A stretch of 64,000 bases of DNA, from assembly GCF_020164485.1 (NCBI RefSeq), contig NZ_JAIQZA010000009.1, positions 62,001 through 126,000 on the forward strand, written 5' to 3'. Shown here one piece after another: positions 49,863-59,324 of the stretch (its first letter is position 1; the number at the start of each line of letters is the position of its first letter). This stretch comes from Salegentibacter tibetensis. Its GTDB lineage: Bacteria > Bacteroidota > Bacteroidia > Flavobacteriales > Flavobacteriaceae. A program made the translations under genes and the position numbers. The notes below the pieces were generated by a model that saw only the letters and a program-made list of their open reading frames with translations, did not search any database and was not told the origin of the DNA.

Positions 49863-52412
49863 TTAAGTCACTTCTTTCCTTAAAACTTCTAAAGGTGGTT
49901 TTCTAATTACACTTAAACTATTGCTCAATCCAATGATTAAAACAAGCAATACGATTCCCGGGAATACTACCAAAAATGGAATTAGAGATGGCGTAAACGG
50001 GGATTCAAAAACCAACCAGGCCAATAATTGACTGCTGATTAAAGATAATAAAACACCCGATAATCCGCCAAGAACCCCTAAATAAATATATTCCAGGGCA
50101 GTGATATTCAGTATCTGTTTGCCTTTAGCCCCCAGGGTTCGCAGCAGTACGCTTTCCCGAATTCGTTGATATTTACTGGTTCTTATCGCACCTAATAGCA
50201 CAATAATTCCTGTGAGAATACTAAAGAATGCCATAAAATTAATGATCCAGGAAATTCTTCCTAAAAGCATTTCTATAACATTTAAAACCTGCCTTAAATC
50301 TATAATGGAAACATTGGGGAACTTTTTAACCAATTCCTGCTGTAATGCAGCCGATTTTTCTTCCCCGGGAACTTTGGTGGTTAAAACGTGAAATTGTGGA
50401 GCTTCTTCCAGAACACCTTCAGGAAATACAAGAGAAAAATTTAATTGCATCCTTGACCAGTCAACAGTTCTTACACTGCCTACTACGGCATCAAGTAGAA
50501 CACCCTGAACGTTGAAGGTTAGTTCATCCCCAACATCAACTTTAGCATCTTCAGCAAAATTATCACTTATAGAAACGGGTACTGGTTTAATATCAGCTCC
50601 TTCAGCCGTCCACGATCCACTTTCAATATTTTCCGAAGCAATAAGGGAGTCGCGATAAGTAACCCGGAATTCATGATTTAAAACCCAACTATTAATTTGC
50701 GAAGTTGTATCATTTCTAATCTCGTTAACCGATTTTCCAGCTATGCTTTGTACCCTCATGGTAACAATAGGAATATCGCTTAAAACCGGTAAATTGTTCG
50801 CTTTTATAGTTTGAGCTACGGCTTCTCGCTGTTCACTTTGTACATCCAAAAGAATCATATTCGGGCTATCGGCCTGCGATTCTATAGAAGCCTGTGCCAG
50901 CAACAGATCTTTACTGAAATAAAGCGTACTTATCAAAAAAGTTCCGATGCCAATTGCGAGTACGAGCGTTAAAGTTTGATTTTGTGGCCTAAAAAGGTTC
51001 AAAAGACTTTGCCTGGCCGCAAATCCCCAGCTATGCGGGAAATATTTGCGAATAGCCTGCATAAACAAGTAAGCTACTCCGGCGAGAATAGAAAAGGTAA
51101 CTAAAATGCCACCTACAAAAGCGAGGGAATATTCCCAGTCTTCCAGGAGCCAGAGCGAAAACAAAAAGATGAATAAAAAGATACCTAAAGAAACCAGGAT
51201 AATCGCCTTTCGGGATTTTTTGGATTCTTCTTTTACAACCCTTAATGCCTGTAAGGGAGAAATATAAAGTGTACCGATTAAAGGATATAAAGCGAATAAT
51301 ACCGACATTAAAATCCCTAATAAGATTCCCATTACAATCACCTGTAAAGAGAAAGTGATTTGCACATCTACCGGGAGCAGGCCTTCCAATAGCCATGGAA
51401 ATAATTGCTGTAGGACCAACCCAAGAGCGGTGCCGATAATGCCGCCAATTAGGCCCATAAAAGCCACCTGAATTAAATAAATTAAAAACGTTTGTTTTTT
51501 GCTGGCCCCCAGGCATTTTAAAACCGCTACCGCACGTAATTTTTCTTTGATGTAAATATGAATAGCACTTGCAATACCAACACAACCCAGCAACAGGGCT
51601 ATAAAAGCAACGAGGTTAAGGAATTTCCCGAAATTTTCATAACGCCTACCGAGTCGGTCGCTGGTAGAGGTATGGGTGTCTATATCTGCTTCTTCAGCAT
51701 CAAGAATGGGATCAAGCTCTTCGTCCAGCTTTTCCATATCGGTTTTAGGATCGGCCGTGAAATAAAATTCATAATCTATCCGGCTCCCGGTTTGTACAAG
51801 ACCGGATTCTTCAATAAATCTATATGGAATAAGTACCGGTGGCGCTACGGAACTAAAAATAGCCGTACTACCGGGAACGCTGTTAAGTGCACCGGCAATA
51901 GGTAAAGTAACTTTTCCGATTTTTATGCTGTCTCCAGGTTTTATTCCCAATTGAAGCATCACGGTGGCATCAACCAATGCCGCGCCATCTTCCTGGTAAG
52001 TATTTGCGGCAGCTACCGGTTGAGTCTCCAATTCACCATAAAACGGGAATCCGCCTTCAATTCCTCTAACTTGCATTAACTTGGTGGCTTCGTTTTGCGG
52101 AAAAGCAGCCATAGAAGCAAACTTGATCTCCCGGGCCTCTGCGCCGCCCAGCGAATCCATAATTTGCATTACACGCTCATTGGGGGGATCGTCGCTGTCT
52201 ATTTTAAAATCGGCGCCCATTAGCGCTTTTGATTGTAAGGAAATATTGTCTTTTAGGTTTTCCCCAAAAGATTGTATGGAAACCACTGCGGCAATTCCCA
52301 GCACGATAGAAGCCATAAAAAGCGTTAACTTTTTACCGCTGGCTTTCCCGTCACGCCACGCCATTTTAAAAAGCCAGTTAAAGCCCGGTTTCGAGGTTTT
52401 ATTGTTGCTCAT
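49863..52412 (-). CDS. ABC transporter permease of the FtsX/YbbP type
   Basis: 849 residues, matching YbbP-like proteins with ten membrane segments: one at about 28-50, clusters around 265-385 and 405-450, one near 485 and three near 725-835. Two FtsX domains are recognisable (GCVGIASAIHIYIKEKLRAV with AVLKCLGASKKQ, and FSILTGIIVLLGAIRT, RESVLLRTLGAKGKQI). The large periplasmic loops suggest a MacB-like mechanotransmission or lipid-related function rather than uptake. The start codon overlaps the end of the ATPase gene, and both lie divergently to a TesA-like esterase, as ybbAP-tesA in E. coli. Confidence 0.88.
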   Translation of the reverse strand: MSNNKTSKPGFNWLFKMAWRDGKASGKKLTLFMASIVLGIAAVVSIQSFGENLKDNISLQSKALMGADFKIDSDDPPNERVMQIMDSLGGAEAREIKFASMAAFPQNEATKLMQVRGIEGGFPFYGELETQPVAAANTYQEDGAALVDATVMLQLGIKPGDSIKIGKVTLPIAGALNSVPGSTAIFSSVAPPVLIPYRFIEESGLVQTGSRIDYEFYFTADPKTDMEKLDEELDPILDAEEADIDTHTSTSDRLGRRYENFGKFLNLVAFIALLLGCVGIASAIHIYIKEKLRAVAVLKCLGASKKQTFLIYLIQVAFMGLIGGIIGTALGLVLQQLFPWLLEGLLPVDVQITFSLQVIVMGILLGILMSVLFALYPLIGTLYISPLQALRVVKEESKKSRKAIILVSLGIFLFIFLFSLWLLEDWEYSLAFVGGILVTFSILAGVAYLFMQAIRKYFPHSWGFAARQSLLNLFRPQNQTLTLVLAIGIGTFLISTLYFSKDLLLAQASIESQADSPNMILLDVQSEQREAVAQTIKANNLPVLSDIPIVTMRVQSIAGKSVNEIRNDTTSQINSWVLNHEFRVTYRDSLIASENIESGSWTAEGADIKPVPVSISDNFAEDAKVDVGDELTFNVQGVLLDAVVGSVRTVDWSRMQLNFSLVFPEGVLEEAPQFHVLTTKVPGEEKSAALQQELVKKFPNVSIIDLRQVLNVIEMLLGRISWIINFMAFFSILTGIIVLLGAIRTSKYQRIRESVLLRTLGAKGKQILNITALEYIYLGVLGGLSGVLLSLISSQLLAWLVFESPFTPSLIPFLVVFPGIVLLVLIIGLSNSLSVIRKPPLEVLRKEVT

Positions 52413-53098
52413 TATACGTGCTTTTCCTGGTTTTCAACAATTCGTCCACCTTTTAACCTAAGAATGTGCTGGGTTTTTTCGGCTAATTCAATATCGTGGG
52501 TCACGATAATTAGCGTTGTCCCGGCCTCTTTATTAAGATCGAAAAGCAAGGCTTCTACTTTTTCCCCGGTTTCGGCATCCAGGTTTCCTGTGGGTTCATC
52601 TGCAAATAAGATGGACGGGCGGGTAGAAAAAGCACGGGCCAAAGCTACCCTTTGCTGTTCCCCACCGGAAAGTTGGGAAGGATAATGATTTATACGGTCT
52701 CCCAAACCTACTTTTCCCAGTAATTCTTTACTTATTTTAGAAGCATCTTTATTTCCCTGCAGTTCCAATGGAACGGCCACATTTTCTAAAGCCGTAAGGG
52801 TGGGCAGTAGTTGAAAATCCTGGAAAACAAAACCAATATGCTGATTTCTAAGAAGTGCCCTTTCATCTTCCCCCAGGGTGTTTAGTTCGCTTCCGCATAA
52901 ATTAATAGAACCCGAATCTGGGCTGTCTAATCCGGCACAAAGGCCCAAAAGGGTTGTTTTTCCACTTCCTGAGGGCCCAACGATGGCAAAGGTTTTTCCT
53001 TCTTCAACATCAAAATTAATATCCTGTAATACTTTAAGTTTTTTGGATCCGCTGGAATAGCTTTTCTCCAGGTTGGTAACGTTTAATATCTTTGTCAT
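52412..53098 (-). CDS. ABC transporter ATP-binding protein (YbbA/LolD type)
   Basis: 228 residues: Walker A GPSGSGKTTL, Q-loop GFVFQDFQLLPTLTALENVA, signature LSGGEQQRVALARAF, Walker B ILFADEPTGNLD and the H-loop IVTHDIELA. These belong to the MacB/LolD/FtsE group. It is coupled by a 1-nt overlap to the YbbP-type permease. In E. coli the homologous ybbAP pair is divergent from tesA, and the same layout is present here with the GDSL esterase starting 104 bp upstream. Confidence 0.93.
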   Translation of the reverse strand: MTKILNVTNLEKSYSSGSKKLKVLQDINFDVEEGKTFAIVGPSGSGKTTLLGLCAGLDSPDSGSINLCGSELNTLGEDERALLRNQHIGFVFQDFQLLPTLTALENVAVPLELQGNKDASKISKELLGKVGLGDRINHYPSQLSGGEQQRVALARAFSTRPSILFADEPTGNLDAETGEKVEALLFDLNKEAGTTLIIVTHDIELAEKTQHILRLKGGRIVENQEKHV

Positions 53099-53129
53099 CT
53101 TGGAACTTGATTATTTTCTTTTTTGAATC

Positions 53130-53150
53130 CCTCATGGGTTTGCCCTGAGG
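53130..53150. repeat. Short copy of the dispersed palindromic repeat
   Basis: CCTCATGGGTTTGCCCTGAG, hairpin-forming, followed by TAGTTGATTA. It lies in the divergent gap of the ATPase and the TesA-like gene. Confidence 0.6.
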
Positions 53151-53202
53151 TAGTTGATTAAAGGCAAAATAAGGAAATGATTTGATTATAAACCCCGTTG
53201 CT

Positions 53203-53895
53203 ATGAGAAACTTGATGCGTTATTGCGCGATTCTTTCAATATTTTTGATGTTTTCCTGCGGAGAAAATGCCGGAAAAAAATCGGAGGAAGCTCCCGCTGA
53301 AGAAGCCGAAACTAAAACTGAAGCTGAGGTTGCTGAAAAGGATGTGATCCTTTTCTTCGGAAACAGTTTGACAGCTGGAATGGGTTTGGAACCTTCTGAA
53401 GCTTTTCCGGCACTTATTCAAAACAGACTGGATTCCCTTGGTTATGATTACGAAGTTGTGAACGCCGGGTTAAGCGGGGAAACCACAGCCAGCGGGAAAA
53501 ACAGGATCAACTGGGTTTTAAATCAGGATGTAGATGTTTTTGTTTTAGAATTAGGTGCTAATGATGGCCTACGCGGAATTCCAATAGAAGAAACCAAAAG
53601 GAACCTTCAGGATATCATTACTACGGTAAAAGAGGAAAATCCAGACACCAAGATAGTTTTGGCCGGAATGCAGATTCCCCCTAATATGGGAGAAGAATAC
53701 ACCAGCGAATTCAGGAATATTTTCCCTGAACTTGCCGAAAAAAACGATGTGAAACTTATTCCATTTCTTCTTGAAGGAGTTGCCGGAGATCCTGAATTAA
53801 ATCAGCAGGATGGTATTCACCCCACGGCTGATGGCTATAAAATTGTAACCGAAAATGTTTGGAGTGTACTGGAAGAGGTAGTGGAGAAGAAGTAG
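53203..53895 (+). CDS. TesA-like GDSL-family esterase, lipoprotein
   Basis: 230 residues from the ATG at 53203 (MRNLMRYCAILSIFL); the frame is open further upstream to a TTG at 53182 but the lipoprotein signal begins at MRNL. Lipobox MFSC, then a Glu/Ala/Lys-rich linker. SGNH hydrolase blocks: FFGNSLTAGMG (Ser in block I), NAGLSGETTA (block II, Gly), LELGANDGLRG (block III, Asn) and DGIHPTADGY (block V, Asp-His). TesA-like enzymes hydrolyse thioesters and lysophospholipids. Divergent from the YbbA/YbbP-like genes, the synteny known in Proteobacteria. Confidence 0.88.
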   Translation: MRNLMRYCAILSIFLMFSCGENAGKKSEEAPAEEAETKTEAEVAEKDVILFFGNSLTAGMGLEPSEAFPALIQNRLDSLGYDYEVVNAGLSGETTASGKNRINWVLNQDVDVFVLELGANDGLRGIPIEETKRNLQDIITTVKEENPDTKIVLAGMQIPPNMGEEYTSEFRNIFPELAEKNDVKLIPFLLEGVAGDPELNQQDGIHPTADGYKIVTENVWSVLEEVVEKK

Positions 53896-54020
53896 TCTTG
53901 TAATTAAACCAGGGTTTATATGTAATCCTTCAAAGCATAGTTAATAAAATCATACTTATTCATTTTATAGTGTAAAATGATATAATATTGCCAAGAGTAA
54001 TCCCCTTAAACTTTACTTCT

Positions 54021-54998
54021 ATGACGATATTTGTTATTAGTTCCCTGGTAGCTATTATAGTGTCCTTTTTATGTTCACTTACCGAAGCAACTTTACTGAG
54101 TTTAAATAACGTAAAAATTGAAACCGATAAGCAAAAGGCGATAAAATACGCCGTGATCCTGGATAGGCTAAAAGCCAATATTAACCGCCCCATAGCTGCT
54201 ATTCTCATCCTGAACACCATTGCCCATACCGGCGGCGCTACCATTGCAGGAAGTGCCTTTGATGAAATTTACGGTGATGAGTGGATATGGGTTTTCTCTG
54301 TGGTTTTTACTATTGTGATCCTTTTTGGGACCGAAATTTTACCTAAGGTTATTGGAGTTTCCAATTCAGCTAATTTAGCTAGATATATAGCCCTTCCGTT
54401 AGAAATTACCATTAAAATCCTCTCCCCGCTTATTTATATTACCGATTTATTTAACAGGCTAATTTTGAGAAAAAAAGAAACCTCTAATAAATACTCTTTA
54501 GAGGATATTCAAACCATAGCTAAAGTTGCCCAGGTAGAAAATGTAATCAATAAAGAACAGGAAGAAATTATTGTGAAAACCTCAAAATTAAAAAGTAGAA
54601 AAATTGAAGAGGTAATGGTACCACTTTCAGAAGTAATTTATTTTCCAGAGGCAATTGAAGTAAATGAATTTTTTGATAGTGCTGAACAACATTTACATAC
54701 CCGTTATCCAACAAGTAAGACTAATTCTGCCCAGGATATTTTTGGCTATTTAAACTTAAAAGAAATTGCCCTGCAACGAGATAAGTTGAGTTCTGATAAT
54801 CTTTCTAAGTTTATACGCCCCATACTTTTTGTAAAAGATACGAATAGTATTATCCAGGTTCTTAAAGAGCTGAATGAAAAAAGATATCATCTTGCTATCG
54901 TTGCAAATGAAAAAGGAGATTATATTGGGATGGTAACTTTAGAGGATATTGTAGAAGAAATAGTTGGCCAAATTGCCGATGAATTCGATATAGAATAA
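54021..54998 (+). CDS. CNNM/CBS-domain membrane protein (hemolysin C / CorC-like)
   Basis: 325 residues from the ATG at 54021; an in-frame TTG at 53988 would add 11 residues without a known match. The N-terminal CNNM (DUF21) domain has about four membrane helices (FVISSLVAIIVSFLCSLTEA, TIAHTGGATIAG, FGTEILPKVIG). Two CBS repeats follow from about 195 (VMVPLSEVIYFPEAIEVNEF; FIRPILFVKDTNSIIQVLKE). No CorC_HlyC C-terminal domain is seen, so it is a shorter form ending with YIGMVTLEDIVEEIVGQIAD. Members are linked to Mg/Co efflux or homeostasis. Terminator at 55079-55105. Confidence 0.88.
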   Translation: MTIFVISSLVAIIVSFLCSLTEATLLSLNNVKIETDKQKAIKYAVILDRLKANINRPIAAILILNTIAHTGGATIAGSAFDEIYGDEWIWVFSVVFTIVILFGTEILPKVIGVSNSANLARYIALPLEITIKILSPLIYITDLFNRLILRKKETSNKYSLEDIQTIAKVAQVENVINKEQEEIIVKTSKLKSRKIEEVMVPLSEVIYFPEAIEVNEFFDSAEQHLHTRYPTSKTNSAQDIFGYLNLKEIALQRDKLSSDNLSKFIRPILFVKDTNSIIQVLKELNEKRYHLAIVANEKGDYIGMVTLEDIVEEIVGQIADEFDIE

Positions 54999-55078
54999 CT
55001 TGCCAATTATAATCCACTTTCTAAAAAACACATTTTAAAAAGCGGGATATTTACAAGCTCAATAGAACCTGGCCGAAC

Positions 55079-55105
55079 AGAGGTTTTCTAAATAGAACCT
55101 CTTTT
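55079..55105 (+). terminator. Terminator after the CNNM/CBS gene
   Basis: AGAGGTT / AACCTCT with a 10-nt loop followed by a T-run, about 80 bp past the stop codon. Confidence 0.65.
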
Positions 55106-55230
55106 ACCTCTCCAAAATATTAACACCTAATCCTTCCTGCTTTTTTCAAAACTTCAACCCATCTTCTAATTGGCACGAAAGTTTAAAAAAAAATGCTATT
55201 TTAGGCTTTTATTAAGAATAATGGCTACAG

Positions 55231-55251
55231 AATTGGCTTTATGCCAATTTT
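55231..55251 (+). terminator. Second hairpin with T-run before tldD
   Basis: AATTGGC-TTTAT-GCCAATT followed by TTT, 80 bp before the tldD start codon. It may be a second terminator for the CNNM gene. The rest of 54999-55330 shows nothing else. Confidence 0.5.
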
Positions 55252-55330
55252 TAATAATCTAAGCTGGATTTGATGCTTCTTTTCTTAATATTTCAAGCAA
55301 TTCATTCAATCACAAAACATAAAATTTTTT

Positions 55331-56971
55331 ATGAAAAGAAGAAAGTTCGTTCAATTAACCGGTATGGGCGCAGGGGCTTTAATGGTTCCTTCCTATTTAA
55401 TGGGAAGTAATATTTCTGCCGAAGCACTTTTGCATCCCGGTATGGATATCCTAACCAAAAGAAAGCTCGCCGATGTAGCCTTAAATACAGCTAAATCCCT
55501 GGGCTCTACTTATGCAGATGCCAGGATAGGCCGCTACCTTAACCAGTATGTTTTTACCCGGGAAGATAAAGTTCAAAACGTGGTAAATACCGAATCTTTT
55601 GGTATTGGAATTCGGGTAATTGCTAACGGTACCTGGGGTTTTGCCTCTACCAATAGCGTTACCGAAGAAGGAATTATGAAAGCCACGCAGCAGGCAGTAG
55701 CCATTGCCAAGGCAAATTCTAAAATTCAAAAAGAACCGGTAAAACTGGCACCCGTGCAATCTCACGGCGAGGTTTCCTGGAAAACCCCCATTAAAAAAGA
55801 TTTTAAAGAAGTTCCGGTTTCAGAAAAAGTAGATTTATTACTCAGCGCTAATGCTGCTGCAATGGATAACGGGGCCAATTTTGTGAATTCAGCGCTTTTT
55901 ATGGTGAATGAGCAGAAGTATTTTGCATCTACCGAAGGTTCATACATAGATCAGGATGTACATAGAATTTGGCCAACTTTTGGGGTAACGGCTATAGATC
56001 GTGAAGCCGGAAAATTCAAATCCCGTGATGCGATGAGCGCTCCAATGGGAATGGGCTATGAATATATGGATGGCCTGGAATCTGAAAAACTGGAAGGCCC
56101 TTCGGGATTGAGGTTGTACCGCAACAGTTATGATATGGTAGAAGATGCCACTTTGGCCGCAAAACAAGCCAAAGAAATGCTTTCAGCTAAATCTGTAGAG
56201 CCCGGGAAATATGATTTGGTGCTAGAACCTAATCACTTAGGTTTAACCATTCACGAATCTGTAGGTCACCCTTTAGAACTGGATCGTGTGCTTGGTTATG
56301 AAGCCAATTACGCCGGTACCAGTTTCGCAACTTTAGATAAATGGAAATCTGGAGATTTCCAGTACGGTAGCGATATTGTAAATCTTGTAGCCGATAAAAC
56401 CCAGGTAGGTTCTCTTGGAGCCGTTGGCTTTGATGATGAAGGTGTGAAAACTAAGAAATGGGATCTTGTTAGAAATGGAGTTTTAACCAATTACCAGGCT
56501 ATTCGTGATCAGGTGCATATGATAGATCAAAATGAATCGCACGGCTGCTGTTACGCGCAGAGCTGGAACGATGTTCAGTTTCAACGTATGCCCAATGTTT
56601 CTTTAGAACCGGGTAAAGAGAAGTATTCTATAAACGATATGATTAAAGACGTGGAAAAAGGTATTTATATCGCCGGGCGCGGTTCTTATTCCATAGATCA
56701 GCAACGCTATAATTTCCAGTTTGGCGGTACGGTGTTTTACGAGATCAAAAACGGGGAAATTGTGGGAATGTTAGACGATGTGGCCTACCAGTCCAATACC
56801 CAGGAATTTTGGAATTCCTGTACCAAAATCTGCGATAAGAGCGATTACCGTATGTTCGGATCTTTCTTTGACGGAAAAGGCCAGCCTTCTCAGGTTAGCG
56901 CAGTTTCCCACGGAAGTTCTACCTCCAGGTTTAATGGCGTAAATGTGATCAATACGGGTAGAAGTGTTTAA
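55331..56971 (+). CDS. tldD: TldD-type metalloprotease with Tat-like signal
   Basis: 546 residues. The N-terminus MKRRKFVQLTGMGAGALMVP is a Tat signal with twin Arg and a moderately hydrophobic stretch. The metal-binding motif HESVGH (HExxxH, about residue 316) lies in LGLTIHESVGHPLELDR, followed by the conserved GTVFYEIKNGEIVG end block. TldD pairs with the non-catalytic TldE/PmbA to degrade unfolded peptides or process leader peptides such as microcin B17 and CcdA. Here it is encoded 93 bp before its TldE-like partner. The classical proteins are cytosolic, so export is unusual. Confidence 0.9.
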   Translation: MKRRKFVQLTGMGAGALMVPSYLMGSNISAEALLHPGMDILTKRKLADVALNTAKSLGSTYADARIGRYLNQYVFTREDKVQNVVNTESFGIGIRVIANGTWGFASTNSVTEEGIMKATQQAVAIAKANSKIQKEPVKLAPVQSHGEVSWKTPIKKDFKEVPVSEKVDLLLSANAAAMDNGANFVNSALFMVNEQKYFASTEGSYIDQDVHRIWPTFGVTAIDREAGKFKSRDAMSAPMGMGYEYMDGLESEKLEGPSGLRLYRNSYDMVEDATLAAKQAKEMLSAKSVEPGKYDLVLEPNHLGLTIHESVGHPLELDRVLGYEANYAGTSFATLDKWKSGDFQYGSDIVNLVADKTQVGSLGAVGFDDEGVKTKKWDLVRNGVLTNYQAIRDQVHMIDQNESHGCCYAQSWNDVQFQRMPNVSLEPGKEKYSINDMIKDVEKGIYIAGRGSYSIDQQRYNFQFGGTVFYEIKNGEIVGMLDDVAYQSNTQEFWNSCTKICDKSDYRMFGSFFDGKGQPSQVSAVSHGSSTSRFNGVNVINTGRSV

Positions 56972-56981
56972 TCAAGCTTTA

Positions 56982-57047
56982 CTCGATAATCGAAATTAGA
57001 GTTTTATCCTATACGGCTTCGTGGGCTTGCTCCGAGGTAGTTTACTA
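56982..57047. repeat. Dispersed repeat between tldD and tldE
   Basis: CTCGATAATCGAA (one change from the palindrome) at 56982-56994, then CTTCGTGGGCTTGCTCCGAG (57017-57036) and TAGTTTACTA (57038-57047). The unit fills the gap between two genes that should be co-transcribed and would lie in their mRNA. Confidence 0.7.
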
Positions 57048-57064
57048 AAAAAAGAAATATAGAA

Positions 57065-58378
57065 ATGGCAATATATACCAAAGAAGAAGCCAGGCAAATA
57101 ATGGAGAAAGCAATGAGCTTTTCTACCGCAGACGCCTGTGTAATTAATATGGGAGGTAGCGAAAGTGGAAACATTCGCTATGCCCGAAATACGGTTTCCA
57201 CTTCCGGGCACCGCTCCAATCAAACGCTGGCCGTGGAGGCTAGCTTCGGAAAAAAATCAGGAACGGCTACCGTAGATGAATTTGATGATGAATCGCTGGA
57301 GAGTGTAGTGAAAAGGGCAGAGGAGTTGGCGAAACTTGCTCCTGAAAATCCGGAGTTTATGGTTCCGCTTGGTCCGCAGACATACGATGATTCTATAAGT
57401 TTTGTGGAATCTACCGCGAATATTACGCCGGAACTCAGGGCAGAAGTAGCTGCAAAAAGTATTGATCCTGCTTCTGAAAAGGACGTGACCGCAGCCGGTT
57501 TCCTTAACGATTCTTCTGGCTTTAGCGCGATGATGAATTCCAATGGGCTATTTGCTTACAACAAATCTACCGATGTGGATTTTACGGTAACCATGAGGAC
57601 GAATGATGGGACCGGCTCCGGCTGGGTAACCCGCGACTTCAACGATGTTAATAAATTTGATGCTGAAGAAGCAGCAAAAGTAGCTATAGACAAAGCGGTT
57701 ATGTCCCGTGAAGCAAGGGCCATAGAACCGGGAAAATACACCGTGATTTTAGAACCGGCAGCTTCAGTAGATTTACTTCGGAATATGACTGGCTCATTTA
57801 ATGCCCGTACTGCAGATGAAGGCCGAAGTTTTATGTCTAAAGACGATGGTACCAAAATGGGTGAAAAAATCGTAGATGAACGCGTAAATATTTGGAGCGA
57901 TCCTCTACATCCAGATGTACCAACCTCTACCTGGAACGGCGAGGGAATGCCGCTTAAAAAAATGAAATGGATAGAAAACGGAGTGGTTAAAAACCTTGCT
58001 TATAGCCGATACTGGGCAGGGCAGCAGGGAGTAGATCCGGTGCCATTCCCATCTAATTTTATTATGGAAGGTGGCGACGCCTCACGGGAAGAACTTATAA
58101 AAAGCACCAAAAGGGGTATTCTGGTAACCAGGTTATGGTACATTAGAAGTGTGGATCCGCAAACCTTATTATATACCGGACTTACCCGTGACGGAACGTT
58201 TTACATAGAAAACGGGGAAATAAGATATCCCGTTAAAAACTTCAGGTTTAACGAGAGCCCGATAATTATGCTGAACAACCTGGAAACTCTGGGCGAACAG
58301 GTAAGGATCAACGGAAATTTAATTCCATATATGAAAGTAAGGGACTTTACCTTTACCAGCCTTTCAGACGCAGTTTAA
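57065..58378 (+). CDS. tldE: TldE/PmbA-type partner of TldD
   Basis: 437 residues with the family fold: RYARNTVSTSGHRSNQTLAV, GTATVDEFDDESLESVVKRA, ATGFLNDSS-like block, GLTRDGTFYIENGEIRYPVK and ILNLETLGEQVRI end motif. It lacks the HExxxH motif of TldD, as expected of the PmbA/TldE half. There is no signal peptide, in contrast to the Tat signal of its partner; export as a heterodimer by riding on TldD would be possible. Strong terminator directly downstream (58395-58433). Confidence 0.88.
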   Translation: MAIYTKEEARQIMEKAMSFSTADACVINMGGSESGNIRYARNTVSTSGHRSNQTLAVEASFGKKSGTATVDEFDDESLESVVKRAEELAKLAPENPEFMVPLGPQTYDDSISFVESTANITPELRAEVAAKSIDPASEKDVTAAGFLNDSSGFSAMMNSNGLFAYNKSTDVDFTVTMRTNDGTGSGWVTRDFNDVNKFDAEEAAKVAIDKAVMSREARAIEPGKYTVILEPAASVDLLRNMTGSFNARTADEGRSFMSKDDGTKMGEKIVDERVNIWSDPLHPDVPTSTWNGEGMPLKKMKWIENGVVKNLAYSRYWAGQQGVDPVPFPSNFIMEGGDASREELIKSTKRGILVTRLWYIRSVDPQTLLYTGLTRDGTFYIENGEIRYPVKNFRFNESPIIMLNNLETLGEQVRINGNLIPYMKVRDFTFTSLSDAV

Positions 58379-58394
58379 AATGTAGAGATGTTAA

Positions 58395-58433
58395 AAAACT
58401 GGTTGTAGTGAAATATTCATTACAACCAGTTTT
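58395..58433 (+). terminator. Terminator after tldE
   Basis: AAAACTGGTTGTAGTG pairs with CATTACAACCAGTTTT (15 of 16), 7-nt loop and long T-run, 16 bp past the stop codon. Confidence 0.9.
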
Positions 58434-58470
58434 ATTTTTTTTATAAAATTTTGAAGGTTTTATTTTTTTG

Positions 58471-58640
58471 CAGACCTACAAGATTTCAGAAACCTTGCAG
58501 GAGGTTTAACTGAATTACTTATTTTTCGATAAAAATAAATCAAAAATTGTTTTTTACTTTTCTGAAGTTTCAGGGTCTAATTAGAAAAGAGGAAGTTATT
58601 AATTAGGAAAGGACCTGAAGATCATTCGTGAATTCGTGGC
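58471..58640. repeat. Dispersed repeat, copy 2 (inverted relative to 35376)
   Basis: CAGACCTACAAG-ATTTCAG-AAACCTTGCAGG at 58471-58501 and ATTCGTGAATTCGTGG at 58625-58640. Read on the minus strand the parts occur in the same order as at 35376-35517. The gap 58379-58706 otherwise holds the terminator and, near 58660-58700, three ATTATACA-like words just before the DUF4159 gene. Confidence 0.65.
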
Positions 58641-58706
58641 GACAAAAATCATTATACATGATATAATCTACATTATACAGTTTTAAAAACTACATTATAC
58701 AACAAA

Positions 58707-59324
58707 ATGAATAGCTTTTTCTTTACCAGGCTTCAATATGAATCGGGAGATTGGGATGTGGATCAAAGGATGCCCTCTAATTTGCTGAATTCCCTGGTGG
58801 AGTACACCACGCTGGAAGTTGACACAAAAGAAAATATTGTTCCGCTTAGTAGTGACGAGATTTTTAAATGCCCGTTTTGTTATATTTCAGGACATAAATT
58901 AGTGCAGTTTACCACGAAGGAAAGAGAGAATTTTGAAAAGTATATAAGAAACGGCGGCTTTGTTTTCGCCGATGATTGCAATCACGATATAGACGGACTT
59001 TTCGCCAAATCCTTTGAACGCCAAATGGAAGATATCTTTGGACCGGGAGAGTTGGCAAAGATCCCAAACGATCATGAAATTTATAATGTCTTTTTTGAAT
59101 TTGAAAACGGTCCGCCAACCACTTCGCAGGAATTGAACGGCTGGGGAGATGACCTGGTGCACGAATATTTAAAGGCTATTGTTATAAATGGAAGGATTGG
59201 CGTGCTTTACAGTAATAAAGATTATGGTTGCGAATGGGATTACGATTTTAGGAACAAACGATTTTACAAAATAGATAATACCCGGTTTGGGGTGAATATC
59301 GTGATGTATGCACTTACATCTTAG
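58707..59324 (+). CDS. DUF4159-domain protein
   Basis: 205 residues. FTRLQYESGDWDVDQRMPSN is the DUF4159 opening; IRNGGFVFADDCNHDIDGLF and then HEIYNVFFEFENGPPTTSQE, IGVLYSNKDYGCEWDYDFRN follow. The fold resembles glutamine amidotransferase-like domains but lacks an obvious catalytic Cys. No signal peptide is seen. Genes of this type are often found with MoxR, DUF58 and BatA-like genes, as here (MoxR starts 101 bp downstream). The function of the cluster is unknown, possibly membrane-protein assembly or stress resistance. Confidence 0.85.
   Translation: MNSFFFTRLQYESGDWDVDQRMPSNLLNSLVEYTTLEVDTKENIVPLSSDEIFKCPFCYISGHKLVQFTTKERENFEKYIRNGGFVFADDCNHDIDGLFAKSFERQMEDIFGPGELAKIPNDHEIYNVFFEFENGPPTTSQELNGWGDDLVHEYLKAIVINGRIGVLYSNKDYGCEWDYDFRNKRFYKIDNTRFGVNIVMYALTS

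Noticed and set aside
51031-51585. 184-residue ORF inside the ABC permease gene
   Set aside because: Frame-shifted shadow of the permease on the same strand; composition is unlike a real membrane protein.
53988-54020. TTG start adding 11 residues to the CNNM/CBS protein
   Set aside because: The ATG at 54021 gives a normal N-terminal membrane helix; the extra residues match no family pattern I know.
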